Assembly: GCA_023411555.1 (NCBI GenBank)
Contig: JAEYOQ010000035.1
Location: 1-28,730 of the forward strand
Length of the DNA stretch: 28,730 nucleotides
Direction: 5' to 3'
Origin: Bacillota bacterium
GTDB taxonomy: Bacteria > Bacillota > Clostridia > Lachnospirales > Lachnospiraceae
The notes beneath the pieces are model-generated. The model made no database searches, was not told the DNA's origin, and was given only the letters and a program-made list of their open reading frames with translations. Shown piece after piece: positions 15,737-22,301 of this stretch (positions are counted from its first letter, which is position 1; every line of letters starts with the position of its first letter). A program made the translations under genes and the position numbers.

Positions 15737-17053
15737 ATGAATAAAAGAGTAGATATGTTACGTCTGCGCTGTTTTGCTATATTGCTTATTATGGCCGCAA
15801 CCTTGCTACTGGCAGGAACACAGAAAATTTACGCAGCTGAACAAAAGAAATCACCTTATCTAATTAAGGTAAACCGTTACCATAATACGATTACAATTTA
15901 TGAGCAGGATGATGCGGGGAAATATACCGTTCCAATCAAGGCGATGACCTGCTCGGTGGGTACTTCCTCGCTGACGAAAACGGGTACCTTTCCATTAAAG
16001 GAAAAGTACCGATGGAAGGCATTGATGGGTAATGTCTGGGGACAGTATTCTACACGGATTGTAGGTGGGATTTTATTTCATTCCGTATATTATTATGAGA
16101 ATAATAATCCGGCTTCCCTAGCTACTGCGGAATATAATAAGCTGGGGAAAGCAGCTTCCCATGGCTGCATACGATTGACGGTAGCCGATGCAAAATGGAT
16201 TTATGATAATTGTCCCACTGGAACCTTGGTTGAGATTTTTGATGATAAAAGCTCTCCTGGTCCCTTGGGGAAACCGGAGACGATTAAAATTGCAAAAAGC
16301 GTTCGATGGGATCCAACGGATCCAGACAAACGCAATCCTTATCTGGCTAGTGAGCCAAAGCTGGTTGGTGTAAAGGATAAGAAACTGGAGTGGGGTAAAA
16401 TCATTGATCCGATGAAGGGGATTACAGCATTATCCTCTAACGGTCAGGATATCAGCAAAGATATCGTTGTAGAGGGTGAGATTAATCCTTATGTTGCCGG
16501 TGAGTATAAATTAACTTATTCCATTAAGGATGAGCTGGGGCGAGAAAAGGTTCAAACAGCGCGATTTACTGTTGGAGAATCTAAGGATTCACCTATGATA
16601 TTAGGCGTTAGTGATAGAATTGTAGCGAGCGCAAGTCAGATCGATCAGGAATTTGCAGCATCCGGGATTAAGATATATTGTGAGGGTGAAAAGCTGGATA
16701 ACAAACTACTTCAAGTGGGTATCGAGAAAAACAGTGACGAGGAATATTACATAACTTATAAAGTAGACTTGGGCAAAGGTAATTCTGAGACAGAGTATGC
16801 AACCTTTTATGTCGATAATATAGCTCCATCAATGACAGGGATTGCTGATAAAGTCATTACTCCTGAAATGGACCTGACCATAGAGGAGGCTCTGGCCGAT
16901 GTTGCTGTCATGGATAACTTTTCTAAGCTTACCATCAAGGACATTCAGGTTACTTTGGAACAGAAAGAGGAAGGATATTATCTGGTTACATATAAGGTGG
17001 CAGACGAGGTTGGGAACCTATGCAGTGCCCAAGCAAAATATTTCATACAGTAA
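15737..17053 (+). CDS. Secreted L,D-transpeptidase (YkuD) with Ig-like C-terminal modules
   Basis: 438 aa. A signal peptide (about 1-34, hydrophobic FAILLIMAATLLLAG, cleavage near YAA-EQ) sends it out of the cell. The YkuD domain (about 40-170) has the catalytic SHGCIRL with C144 and H142, and the upstream H115 in ILFHS. Such enzymes cross-link peptidoglycan through 3-3 bonds or attach molecules to it. Three Ig-like modules of DUF5011 type follow, at about 205-283, 284-361 and 362-438. No LPXTG or other anchor is visible. AAGGAGT lies 6 bases before the ATG. A 7-bp hairpin (15683-15689 with 15695-15701) lies in the 75-base gap after DUF2298. It is last in the glycosylation block, so it may act on the same wall polymer. 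Confidence 0.92.
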   Translation: MNKRVDMLRLRCFAILLIMAATLLLAGTQKIYAAEQKKSPYLIKVNRYHNTITIYEQDDAGKYTVPIKAMTCSVGTSSLTKTGTFPLKEKYRWKALMGNVWGQYSTRIVGGILFHSVYYYENNNPASLATAEYNKLGKAASHGCIRLTVADAKWIYDNCPTGTLVEIFDDKSSPGPLGKPETIKIAKSVRWDPTDPDKRNPYLASEPKLVGVKDKKLEWGKIIDPMKGITALSSNGQDISKDIVVEGEINPYVAGEYKLTYSIKDELGREKVQTARFTVGESKDSPMILGVSDRIVASASQIDQEFAASGIKIYCEGEKLDNKLLQVGIEKNSDEEYYITYKVDLGKGNSETEYATFYVDNIAPSMTGIADKVITPEMDLTIEEALADVAVMDNFSKLTIKDIQVTLEQKEEGYYLVTYKVADEVGNLCSAQAKYFIQ

Positions 17054-17090
17054 AATGTAACTTAATAGGCGAAAAGCAATTATTATGGAG

Positions 17091-17126
17091 GAGCAGCTGC
17101 TGGATTAGTGGTTGCTCTTTATTTCT
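17091..17126 (+). terminator. Terminator after the L,D-transpeptidase gene
   Basis: GAGCAGC (17091-17097) pairs with GTTGCTC (17111-17117), one G-U pair included, followed by TTTATTTCT. It closes the glycosylation block. Confidence 0.65.
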
Positions 17127-17138
17127 GGTGCATTTTGG

Positions 17139-17167
17139 TTTTCAAACCGCAATCGCTGTGTTATAAT
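17139..17167 (+). promoter_or_regulatory. Promoter of the citrate synthase gene
   Basis: TTTTCA (17139-17144), 17-base spacer, perfect TATAAT (17162-17167) with a TGT extended -10 at 17159-17161. Start codon 31 bases downstream. Confidence 0.82.
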
Positions 17168-17197
17168 GATAGCACGTATAAGAAAGGAGAAGAACAT

Positions 17198-18562
17198 ATG
17201 AACAAGTATACAGAAATAACCCCAAAGTTAATGGAACTTGCTGACTTGTGTAAGAAGAACACAGTAATCAACCCCGAATTGTACGCAAAATATGATGTAA
17301 AACGTGGATTACGTGATATCAGTGGTAAAGGTGTATTAACAGGATTAACAGAAATCTGTGAGATTCTCTCTTATTCTCTTGTAGATAATGATTATATCCC
17401 CTGTGAAGGTAAACTTTATTATCGTGGTGTTGACGTAGAAGAAATCATTAAAGGCTTTATGCAGGATAACCGATTTGGCTTCGAGGAAGTGACTTACCTG
17501 CTGCTGTTCGGTAATCTGCCTACCAATGAAAAGCTACTTGAATTTACGAAATTATTAGAGGAATATAGGGATCTACCACCCAGTTTTGTAAGGGATATCA
17601 TCATGAAAGCGCCTAGTAAGGATATGATGAATGCCCTGGCTAGAAGTGTATTAACTCTGTATTCCTATGATGATAAGGCGGATGATATATCATTAGAGAA
17701 TGTACTCAGACAGAGTATTCAGTTAATCGCTGTATTTCCTTTATTATCCGTATACGGCTACCAGGCATTCAGTCATTACCACTACGGTAAGAGTCTTGTG
17801 ATCCATCCACCCAAGGAAGGACTATCCACTGCTGAAAATATATTATATATGCTTCGGCCGGATATGTCATATACCGAACTGGAAGCAAAGATATTGGATA
17901 TCGCTTTAGTACTTCATGCAGAGCATGGTGGTGGTAATAACTCTACCTTTACAACTCATGTGGTAACCTCATCAGGTACAGATACCTACTCCTCGGTAGC
18001 AGCCTCTCTCGGTTCCTTAAAGGGACCCAAGCATGGTGGTGCCAACATAAAAGTAATGCAGATGTTTGATGATATGAAGGAGAATATTAAGGATTGGACA
18101 GACGAAGAGGAGATTAGTGAATATCTTCGTAATCTCTTGAACAAGAAGGCCTTTGACAGATCTGGTTTGATTTACGGAATGGGACATGCGGTTTACTCAA
18201 TTTCCGATCCCAGAGCGAATGTCTTAAAGAGCTACGTCAAGAGTCTCTCAGAAGAAAAGGGATTAATGAAGGAATTTGTCCTATACGAGATGGTAGAGCG
18301 TCTGGCACCGGAGATTATTGCCAGTGAACGTAAGATGTATAAGGGTGTTAGTGCTAACGTTGACTTCTATAGCGGCTTCGTATATCATATGCTGGATTTG
18401 CCGAAGGAACTATATACTCCGATATTTGCAATTGCAAGAATTGCAGGGTGGAGTGCCCATCGATTGGAAGAGCTTAATAATGCTGGTAAGATTATTCGTC
18501 CTGCATATAAGAGTGTAGCAAAGCATAGAGAGTATGTTCCGATGAATAATCGAGAAGAGTAA
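17198..18562 (+). CDS. gltA: Citrate synthase (si type)
   Basis: 454 aa. It condenses acetyl-CoA and oxaloacetate to citrate. The catalytic triad is visible: H279 in GPKHGGAN, H330 in GMGHAVYSISDPRA, and D389 in NVDFYSG. HAEHGGGNNSTF at 240-251 is the additional conserved histidine region. It is unrelated to the Re-citrate synthase of some clostridia. Start ATG 17198 lies 8 bases after AAAGGAG. The frame extends upstream to 17108 but crosses the promoter. It is monocistronic, with its own promoter and terminator. No aconitase or isocitrate dehydrogenase gene lies nearby, so the rest of the glutamate-forming branch must be elsewhere. The symbol could equally be citZ. Confidence 0.95.
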   Translation: MNKYTEITPKLMELADLCKKNTVINPELYAKYDVKRGLRDISGKGVLTGLTEICEILSYSLVDNDYIPCEGKLYYRGVDVEEIIKGFMQDNRFGFEEVTYLLLFGNLPTNEKLLEFTKLLEEYRDLPPSFVRDIIMKAPSKDMMNALARSVLTLYSYDDKADDISLENVLRQSIQLIAVFPLLSVYGYQAFSHYHYGKSLVIHPPKEGLSTAENILYMLRPDMSYTELEAKILDIALVLHAEHGGGNNSTFTTHVVTSSGTDTYSSVAASLGSLKGPKHGGANIKVMQMFDDMKENIKDWTDEEEISEYLRNLLNKKAFDRSGLIYGMGHAVYSISDPRANVLKSYVKSLSEEKGLMKEFVLYEMVERLAPEIIASERKMYKGVSANVDFYSGFVYHMLDLPKELYTPIFAIARIAGWSAHRLEELNNAGKIIRPAYKSVAKHREYVPMNNREE

Positions 18563-18896
18563 TATTATGATGAATATTTAGATATTAAATTGTTAGAAAG
18601 TATATAAATGCAATTACATATATCATTAATAATTATGGGGGCTGTTGCTGATGCAACAGCCATTATTAATTTTTTGAAACCAAATAATTCTATGGGTGAA
18701 TTTCCTGATTTTACATCGAAAATTGTTATAATAACACGAGTATGATTTTTTATTTTTACATATACTATTATCGTAACATCTTAATGAGACAAATATATAA
18801 CCTTGATATGTTTCATTAAGCAGTAAACAACAACACAAATTATTTTGAATATGCTTATTAGCAGGTTAATTCAAAATATGAAATGGAGGAGTTTAT
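18563..18896 (+). other. Intergenic region between citrate synthase and SASP genes
   Basis: 334 bases, AT-rich. It holds the citrate synthase terminator (18640-18676) and two hairpins upstream of the SASP gene: 18780-18791 with 18809-18820 (12 pairs, one G-U) and 18842-18850 with 18869-18877 (ATTTTGAAT with ATTCAAAAT). CATCTTA at 18777-18783 fits a sigma-G -10 but has no properly spaced -35, so I do not call a promoter. No coding frame is convincing. Confidence 0.6.
18640..18676 (+). terminator. Terminator of the citrate synthase gene
   Basis: GGCTGTTGC (18640-18648) pairs perfectly with GCAACAGCC (18653-18661) around TGAT. An outer ATTAATAAT/ATTATTAAT pairing extends the stem, and TTTTTT follows at 18670-18675. 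Confidence 0.88.
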
Positions 18897-19100
18897 ATGG
18901 CAAGAAGAAACAGAGCTGAAATACCTGAAGCACAGGAAGCATTAGACCGATTCAAATATGAGGTTGCAAACGAACTTGGTGTTCCCCTAAAAAAAGGTTA
19001 TAATGGTGACTTAACTTCCAAACAGAACGGTTCTGTAGGTGGTTATATGGTTAAGAAGATGATACAGGATGCTGAGAAGAGAATGTCCGGCCAGCAATAA
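18897..19100 (+). CDS. Alpha/beta-type small acid-soluble spore protein
   Basis: 67 aa. Contains the two family signatures: ALDRFKYEVANELGVPL, with the YE-VA site cut by the germination protease GPR, and GSVGGYMVKKMIQDAEKRM. SASPs coat spore DNA, shift it toward an A-like form and protect it from UV and heat, then feed amino acids to the outgrowing cell. Expression is normally from a sigma-G promoter in the forespore. I could not find a clean one. GGAGG precedes the ATG by 7 bases. In related genomes a SASP gene often lies near recG and rsmD, which fits a sporulating Clostridia member. It is bounded by a strong terminator. Confidence 0.96.
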   Translation: MARRNRAEIPEAQEALDRFKYEVANELGVPLKKGYNGDLTSKQNGSVGGYMVKKMIQDAEKRMSGQQ

Positions 19101-19128
19101 GAGCCTAAATGGATAACATTTGATATTT

Positions 19129-19160
19129 GCGGTTGTCAAATTATTTGACAACCGCTTTTT
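19129..19160 (+). terminator. Terminator of the SASP gene
   Basis: GCGGTTGTCAAA (19129-19140) pairs perfectly over 12 bp with TTTGACAACCGC (19144-19155), loop TTA, followed by TTTTT. Confidence 0.95.
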
Positions 19161-19306
19161 AATGGAATATGGCACACTCGGCGTATGTAATTTGTTCTCG
19201 AGTATATATCGCTTATTAGTAAATATTTATTAGCCACTAAATTAAATCTGACTTTAAAAATGTATTGAAATCTTTATCTGGATACGATACACTAACTATA
19301 AACAAG

Positions 19307-19334
19307 TTGACAAATAATCAGAATATTATAAAAT
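19307..19334 (+). promoter_or_regulatory. Promoter of the rsmD-coaD operon
   Basis: Perfect TTGACA (19307-19312), 16-base spacer, TAAAAT (19329-19334). It leaves a leader of about 115 bases before rsmD. Confidence 0.7.
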
Positions 19335-19337
19335 AGA

Positions 19338-19350
19338 AATGATAATCATT
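19338..19350 (+). promoter_or_regulatory. Fur-like palindrome at the rsmD transcript start
   Basis: AATGATAATCATT is a perfect palindrome around one A and matches the core GATAATCATT of the classical Fur box. Outer positions fit poorly. It lies 3 to 15 bases after the -10, where a bound repressor would block transcription. Other metalloregulators or chance are possible. Confidence 0.35.
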
Positions 19351-19379
19351 GTTCGATATTCGGGGCAATTTAATACAGA

Positions 19380-19465
19380 GGGATTAGGTACGAGAGTATT
19401 TATCTAATGAAGAAGAGAATGTATTTGATGTATGTGGTCAGAAGTGGGGATTAGGTATGAGAGTA
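19380..19465 (+). repeat. Duplicated rsmD start-site sequence
   Basis: GGGATTAGGTAYGAGAGTA occurs at 19380-19398 and 19447-19465 with one difference: the downstream copy has the rsmD ATG, the upstream copy has ACG. Offset 67 bases. Confidence 0.6.
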
Positions 19466-20011
19466 ATAGCGGGTAAGGCAAGAAGATTGCAGCTGAAAAC
19501 ACCAGAAGGCTTTGATACGAGACCGACGACAGATAAGACGAAGGAAACCTTATTTAATATATTGAATCCTTATTTAGCGGATTCGGATTTTTTAGATTTA
19601 TTCTCAGGAAGTGGAGCAATCGGTATTGAAGCCCTCTCTAGGGGAGCAAAATACGCTGCCTTTGTCGAGGATAATAAGACCGCTCTGGATTGCATCAGAG
19701 CCAATCTTAAGTTTACAAAGCTTGAAGAGAACGCTGAGGTTATTTCCTATTCTGCAATAGAGGCTATTCGTGTGCTAGAGATGAAGGGAAAGGTATTTGA
19801 CGTGATCTTCATGGATCCTCCTTATAATAATTTGCTGGAGAAGGAGGTTCTATTGTCCCTTCAAAATTCTAATATTATTTATTGTGATACGATTATTGTT
19901 GTGGAAGCATCTCTAAAAACAAGTTTTGATTATTTAGACAACAGCAAATTCCGTATATTTAAAAGGAAAGAATATAAGACAAATCAGCATGTCTTCATTG
20001 AATTAAAATAG
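19457..20011 (+). CDS. rsmD: 16S rRNA (guanine966-N2)-methyltransferase
   Basis: 184 aa. It methylates G966 of 16S rRNA using S-adenosylmethionine, in the cytosol on assembling 30S subunits. The family opening MRVIAGKARRLQLKTPEG and TRPTTDKTKETLFNIL is present. The SAM-binding motif FSGSGAIGIEALSRGA begins at 49, and the catalytic DPPY is at 120-123. Length is normal. The ribosome binding site is a modest GTGGGGA. It is first gene of an operon with coaD (39 bases downstream) and a coiled-coil gene, the same order as B. subtilis ylbH-coaD. Confidence 0.96.
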   Translation: MRVIAGKARRLQLKTPEGFDTRPTTDKTKETLFNILNPYLADSDFLDLFSGSGAIGIEALSRGAKYAAFVEDNKTALDCIRANLKFTKLEENAEVISYSAIEAIRVLEMKGKVFDVIFMDPPYNNLLEKEVLLSLQNSNIIYCDTIIVVEASLKTSFDYLDNSKFRIFKRKEYKTNQHVFIELK

Positions 20012-20050
20012 ACATATAGTTAAGAGTGATTGAGCAGGGAGTGACGTTGC

Positions 20051-20551
20051 ATGAAAATCGGAATTTATCCCGGCAGCTTTGATCCTATCACCCTCGGGCA
20101 TCTGGACATCATAGTACGTGCTTCCGGTTTGGTAGACAAGCTAATAATCGGTGTATTAAGGAATAATGTGAAAAGACCCTTGTTCACAGCAGACGAGAGA
20201 GTTGAATTAATTGAACAGGTGATCAGAGAGCATACGAACCTAAAGTCAGTGGAAGTAATTGCTTTCGATGGATTATTAATAGAATTTGCAAAACAGCAGA
20301 AGGCAAATATCATAGTTAGAGGTTTACGGGCCGTTACGGACTTCGAGTATGAATTACAGATCGCTCAAACCAACCACAAGTTGGATGTTAGTGTTGATAC
20401 TGTTTTCTTTACAACAAGTGTAGAGTATTCCTACCTCAGTTCCAGTGTTGTGAAGGAAATAGCCAGCTTCGGCGGAGATATCAGTCATTTTGTACCCGAA
20501 TGCATTGTACCGACAGTTTATGATAAATATAAATCGATAAGGAGTGTTTGA
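20051..20551 (+). CDS. coaD: Phosphopantetheine adenylyltransferase
   Basis: 166 aa. It catalyses the fourth step of coenzyme A synthesis, joining 4'-phosphopantetheine and ATP to give dephospho-CoA. IYPGSFDPITLGHLDII carries the nucleotidyltransferase T-x-G-H motif at 14-17. GLRAVTDFEYELQIAQTNH and VEYSYLSSSVVKEIASFGGD give the remaining substrate contacts, with the SSSVVKE segment replacing the classic ISSTxxR. Length is normal. A GGGAGTG lies about 9 bases before the ATG. It sits between rsmD and a coiled-coil gene whose start is 1 base past its stop. Confidence 0.97.
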   Translation: MKIGIYPGSFDPITLGHLDIIVRASGLVDKLIIGVLRNNVKRPLFTADERVELIEQVIREHTNLKSVEVIAFDGLLIEFAKQQKANIIVRGLRAVTDFEYELQIAQTNHKLDVSVDTVFFTTSVEYSYLSSSVVKEIASFGGDISHFVPECIVPTVYDKYKSIRSV

Positions 20552-20552
20552 T

Positions 20553-21194
20553 ATGGGAGCAAGCAGAATTGAACAATTAATAGAGGACATTTACGAGTTT
20601 GTCGAAAGTTGCAGAATGCAACCATTATCAAGCACCAAAGTGATTGTCCCAAAGGATGAGCTTTATGATTTATTGGATGAACTACGTCTGAGAACACCGG
20701 ATGAGATAAAGCGTTATCAGAAAATTATTTCAAACAGAGATGCTATTATAGCAGATGCCGAGGAAAAAGCAGAGAATATCCTTCGCCAGACCAGAGAGAA
20801 GGCAAAGGATCTTCTAAATGAGCACGAGATTATGCAACAGGCGTATTATCAGGCAAATGAGATGATTATGCAGGCATCGGAGGAAGCAGAACGTATTCGC
20901 AGAGACGCAATCGAAGAATCAGACCAGATTCGAACCGGAGCCTTAATATACTCCAATGAAGTACTCACAGAGGTGGAAAGAGTACTGGCTAATGCTTATG
21001 AAACCGCAATCTCTCGCTATGATGGTTTTATTGGTACATTAAAGAGCAATCTTGAAATCATTAATAATAATAAACGAGAATTAAGTGAACAGTTGTACTC
21101 TCAGGAAAATGGACAAGCTAGTGTTCAGCCGAATGAGTATGATGATAACGATTTCAATTTTGATGAAAACACCTTTATGCCTGAGGAAGAGTAA
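20553..21194 (+). CDS. Coiled-coil hypothetical protein
   Basis: 213 aa. After MGASRIEQLIEDIYEFVE and VPKDELYDLLDELRLRTPDEIKRYQKII comes a long charged helical stretch (about residues 55-185) rich in Ala, Glu and Arg with heptad-like spacing (DAEEKAENILRQTREKAKDL and so on). The tail (about 190-213) is very acidic (YDDNDFNFDENTFMPEEE). No signal or membrane segment. Relatives in Lachnospiraceae are often labelled ATPase, from resemblance of the coiled coil to ATP synthase subunits, but no nucleotide-binding motif is visible. The opening resembles DivIVA/SepF-associated helical proteins only loosely. Start ATG 20553 follows AAGGAGT with good spacing, better than the in-frame GTG at 20544. Function unknown. 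Confidence 0.88.
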   Translation: MGASRIEQLIEDIYEFVESCRMQPLSSTKVIVPKDELYDLLDELRLRTPDEIKRYQKIISNRDAIIADAEEKAENILRQTREKAKDLLNEHEIMQQAYYQANEMIMQASEEAERIRRDAIEESDQIRTGALIYSNEVLTEVERVLANAYETAISRYDGFIGTLKSNLEIINNNKRELSEQLYSQENGQASVQPNEYDDNDFNFDENTFMPEEE

Positions 21195-22178
21195 TTATAG
21201 CTTCATCCAGGATACATATAAGATAGCAAGTGCGATTGAGATGCCCGCACTGATTAACTTGACAATAATATAATTTTTTATTGATAGTCCTTGGTTACCG
21301 AGTACACTTTTGGTTTGAGCAATTCCAGAGAATCCTCCGAAAGTAGTAAGTACGGTTACGAGGACTATCTTCATACTAGGATCAAGATCACTTTTACAAA
21401 TCTGACTGATTCCGGTTGTGATTTCGAAAAGTCCCATGATAAGTGGCTTAACAAAGCCGATATCAGGCCCCATGCTGTGAATAATTTGTGCCAGGATGGA
21501 AAAGAGAATAATATAACCGCCAACTTTGGTAACAACCTCAAAGCTATTCATAATCGATTGATCCAACAAATCGAAAGAAAAGCGAAGGGGAGGTGTCCTG
21601 ACTGGCAGATTCATGCTATGTAGTAAGGAATCTCTTCGTGATTTCGTTACAGCAGGTTTGTGCTTCATCAGATAACGCATCAGTACGGAGCCCAGAATAG
21701 CGCTACTGTATATAATAGCGTATAATGCGTATTTAATCTGGGGAAGCTTTAATTGAGTAATTGCAATATATCCTATGATAAACATGGGACTGGCATTGTT
21801 ACACAAGCCGATCAGGAATTGCCCCTCCTTTTTGGAAATCTTTTGATCGCCTAGCAGGTCCGCCACCGATTTTGCACCCATGGGTATTCCTGACAGAAAC
21901 CCGATGGCAATCGGGTAGCAGCCCTCTGGACTGACCCGGAACACCTTGCCTAGAAAAGGGTGAAAGACTTTACTAATCTGTCTTGTGATATTCAGACGAA
22001 CCATCAGATTGGAAAGGATGACACAGGGTAGAAGATTAGGCAATACATTATGAAACCAAAGCAGTAGACCACTACTTGCTCCCTGATAGGTGTCAAAGGG
22101 GAAGATCAGCATGAGAAGCAAGAATAGAAGGATAAGACCTTTTGATAAATTATTTTTATTAAATCGATGTTTTATCAT
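21195..22178 (-). CDS. ylbJ: Sporulation integral membrane protein YlbJ
   Basis: 327 aa with about eight hydrophobic segments. Recognisable parts are LLLWFHNVLPNLLPCVILSN, YPIAIGFLSGIPMGAKSV, LCNNASPMFIIGYIA and a C-terminal TTFGGFSGIAQTKSVL (a Gate/nucleoside-recognition type fold). In Bacillus, YlbJ is made in the mother cell under sigma-E and is needed for normal spore cortex formation. Transport function is not settled. Start ATG 22178 has AAGGAG 4 bases upstream. The frame extends 9 codons further, without a ribosome binding site. It is encoded opposite to rsmD-coaD, and its stop codon touches that of the coiled-coil gene with no base between. Confidence 0.93.
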   Translation of the reverse strand: MIKHRFNKNNLSKGLILLFLLLMLIFPFDTYQGASSGLLLWFHNVLPNLLPCVILSNLMVRLNITRQISKVFHPFLGKVFRVSPEGCYPIAIGFLSGIPMGAKSVADLLGDQKISKKEGQFLIGLCNNASPMFIIGYIAITQLKLPQIKYALYAIIYSSAILGSVLMRYLMKHKPAVTKSRRDSLLHSMNLPVRTPPLRFSFDLLDQSIMNSFEVVTKVGGYIILFSILAQIIHSMGPDIGFVKPLIMGLFEITTGISQICKSDLDPSMKIVLVTVLTTFGGFSGIAQTKSVLGNQGLSIKNYIIVKLISAGISIALAILYVSWMKL

Positions 22179-22301
22179 GTTTCTCCTTGAAGACAAGTGC
22201 AACATTTAATATAATCTATTGGTAGGCAATTCAAATTATTCAATATTTTTCCAATATAGAAGGAGACTGTATTGCAGTCCTGGTGAAGAGGAGATGTTAT
22301 T

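Larger units (their letters stand above)
19101..19456 (+). other. Intergenic region between SASP gene and rsmD
   Basis: 356 bases. From left to right it holds the SASP terminator (19129-19160), an AT-rich stretch with no feature seen, the rsmD promoter (19307-19334), a palindrome at the predicted transcript start (19338-19350), and an extra copy of the rsmD start-site sequence (19380-19398). No coding frame is credible. Confidence 0.65.

Noticed and set aside
18759..18783. Sigma-G promoter for the SASP gene
   Set aside because: CATCTTA at 18777 matches the -10, but the nearest -35-like ACATA is only 14 bases away, not the usual 17-18, so the site is not supported.
20544..20552. GTG start at 20544 for the coiled-coil protein
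   Set aside because: It falls inside the Shine-Dalgarno AAGGAGTG. ATG 20553 has normal spacing.
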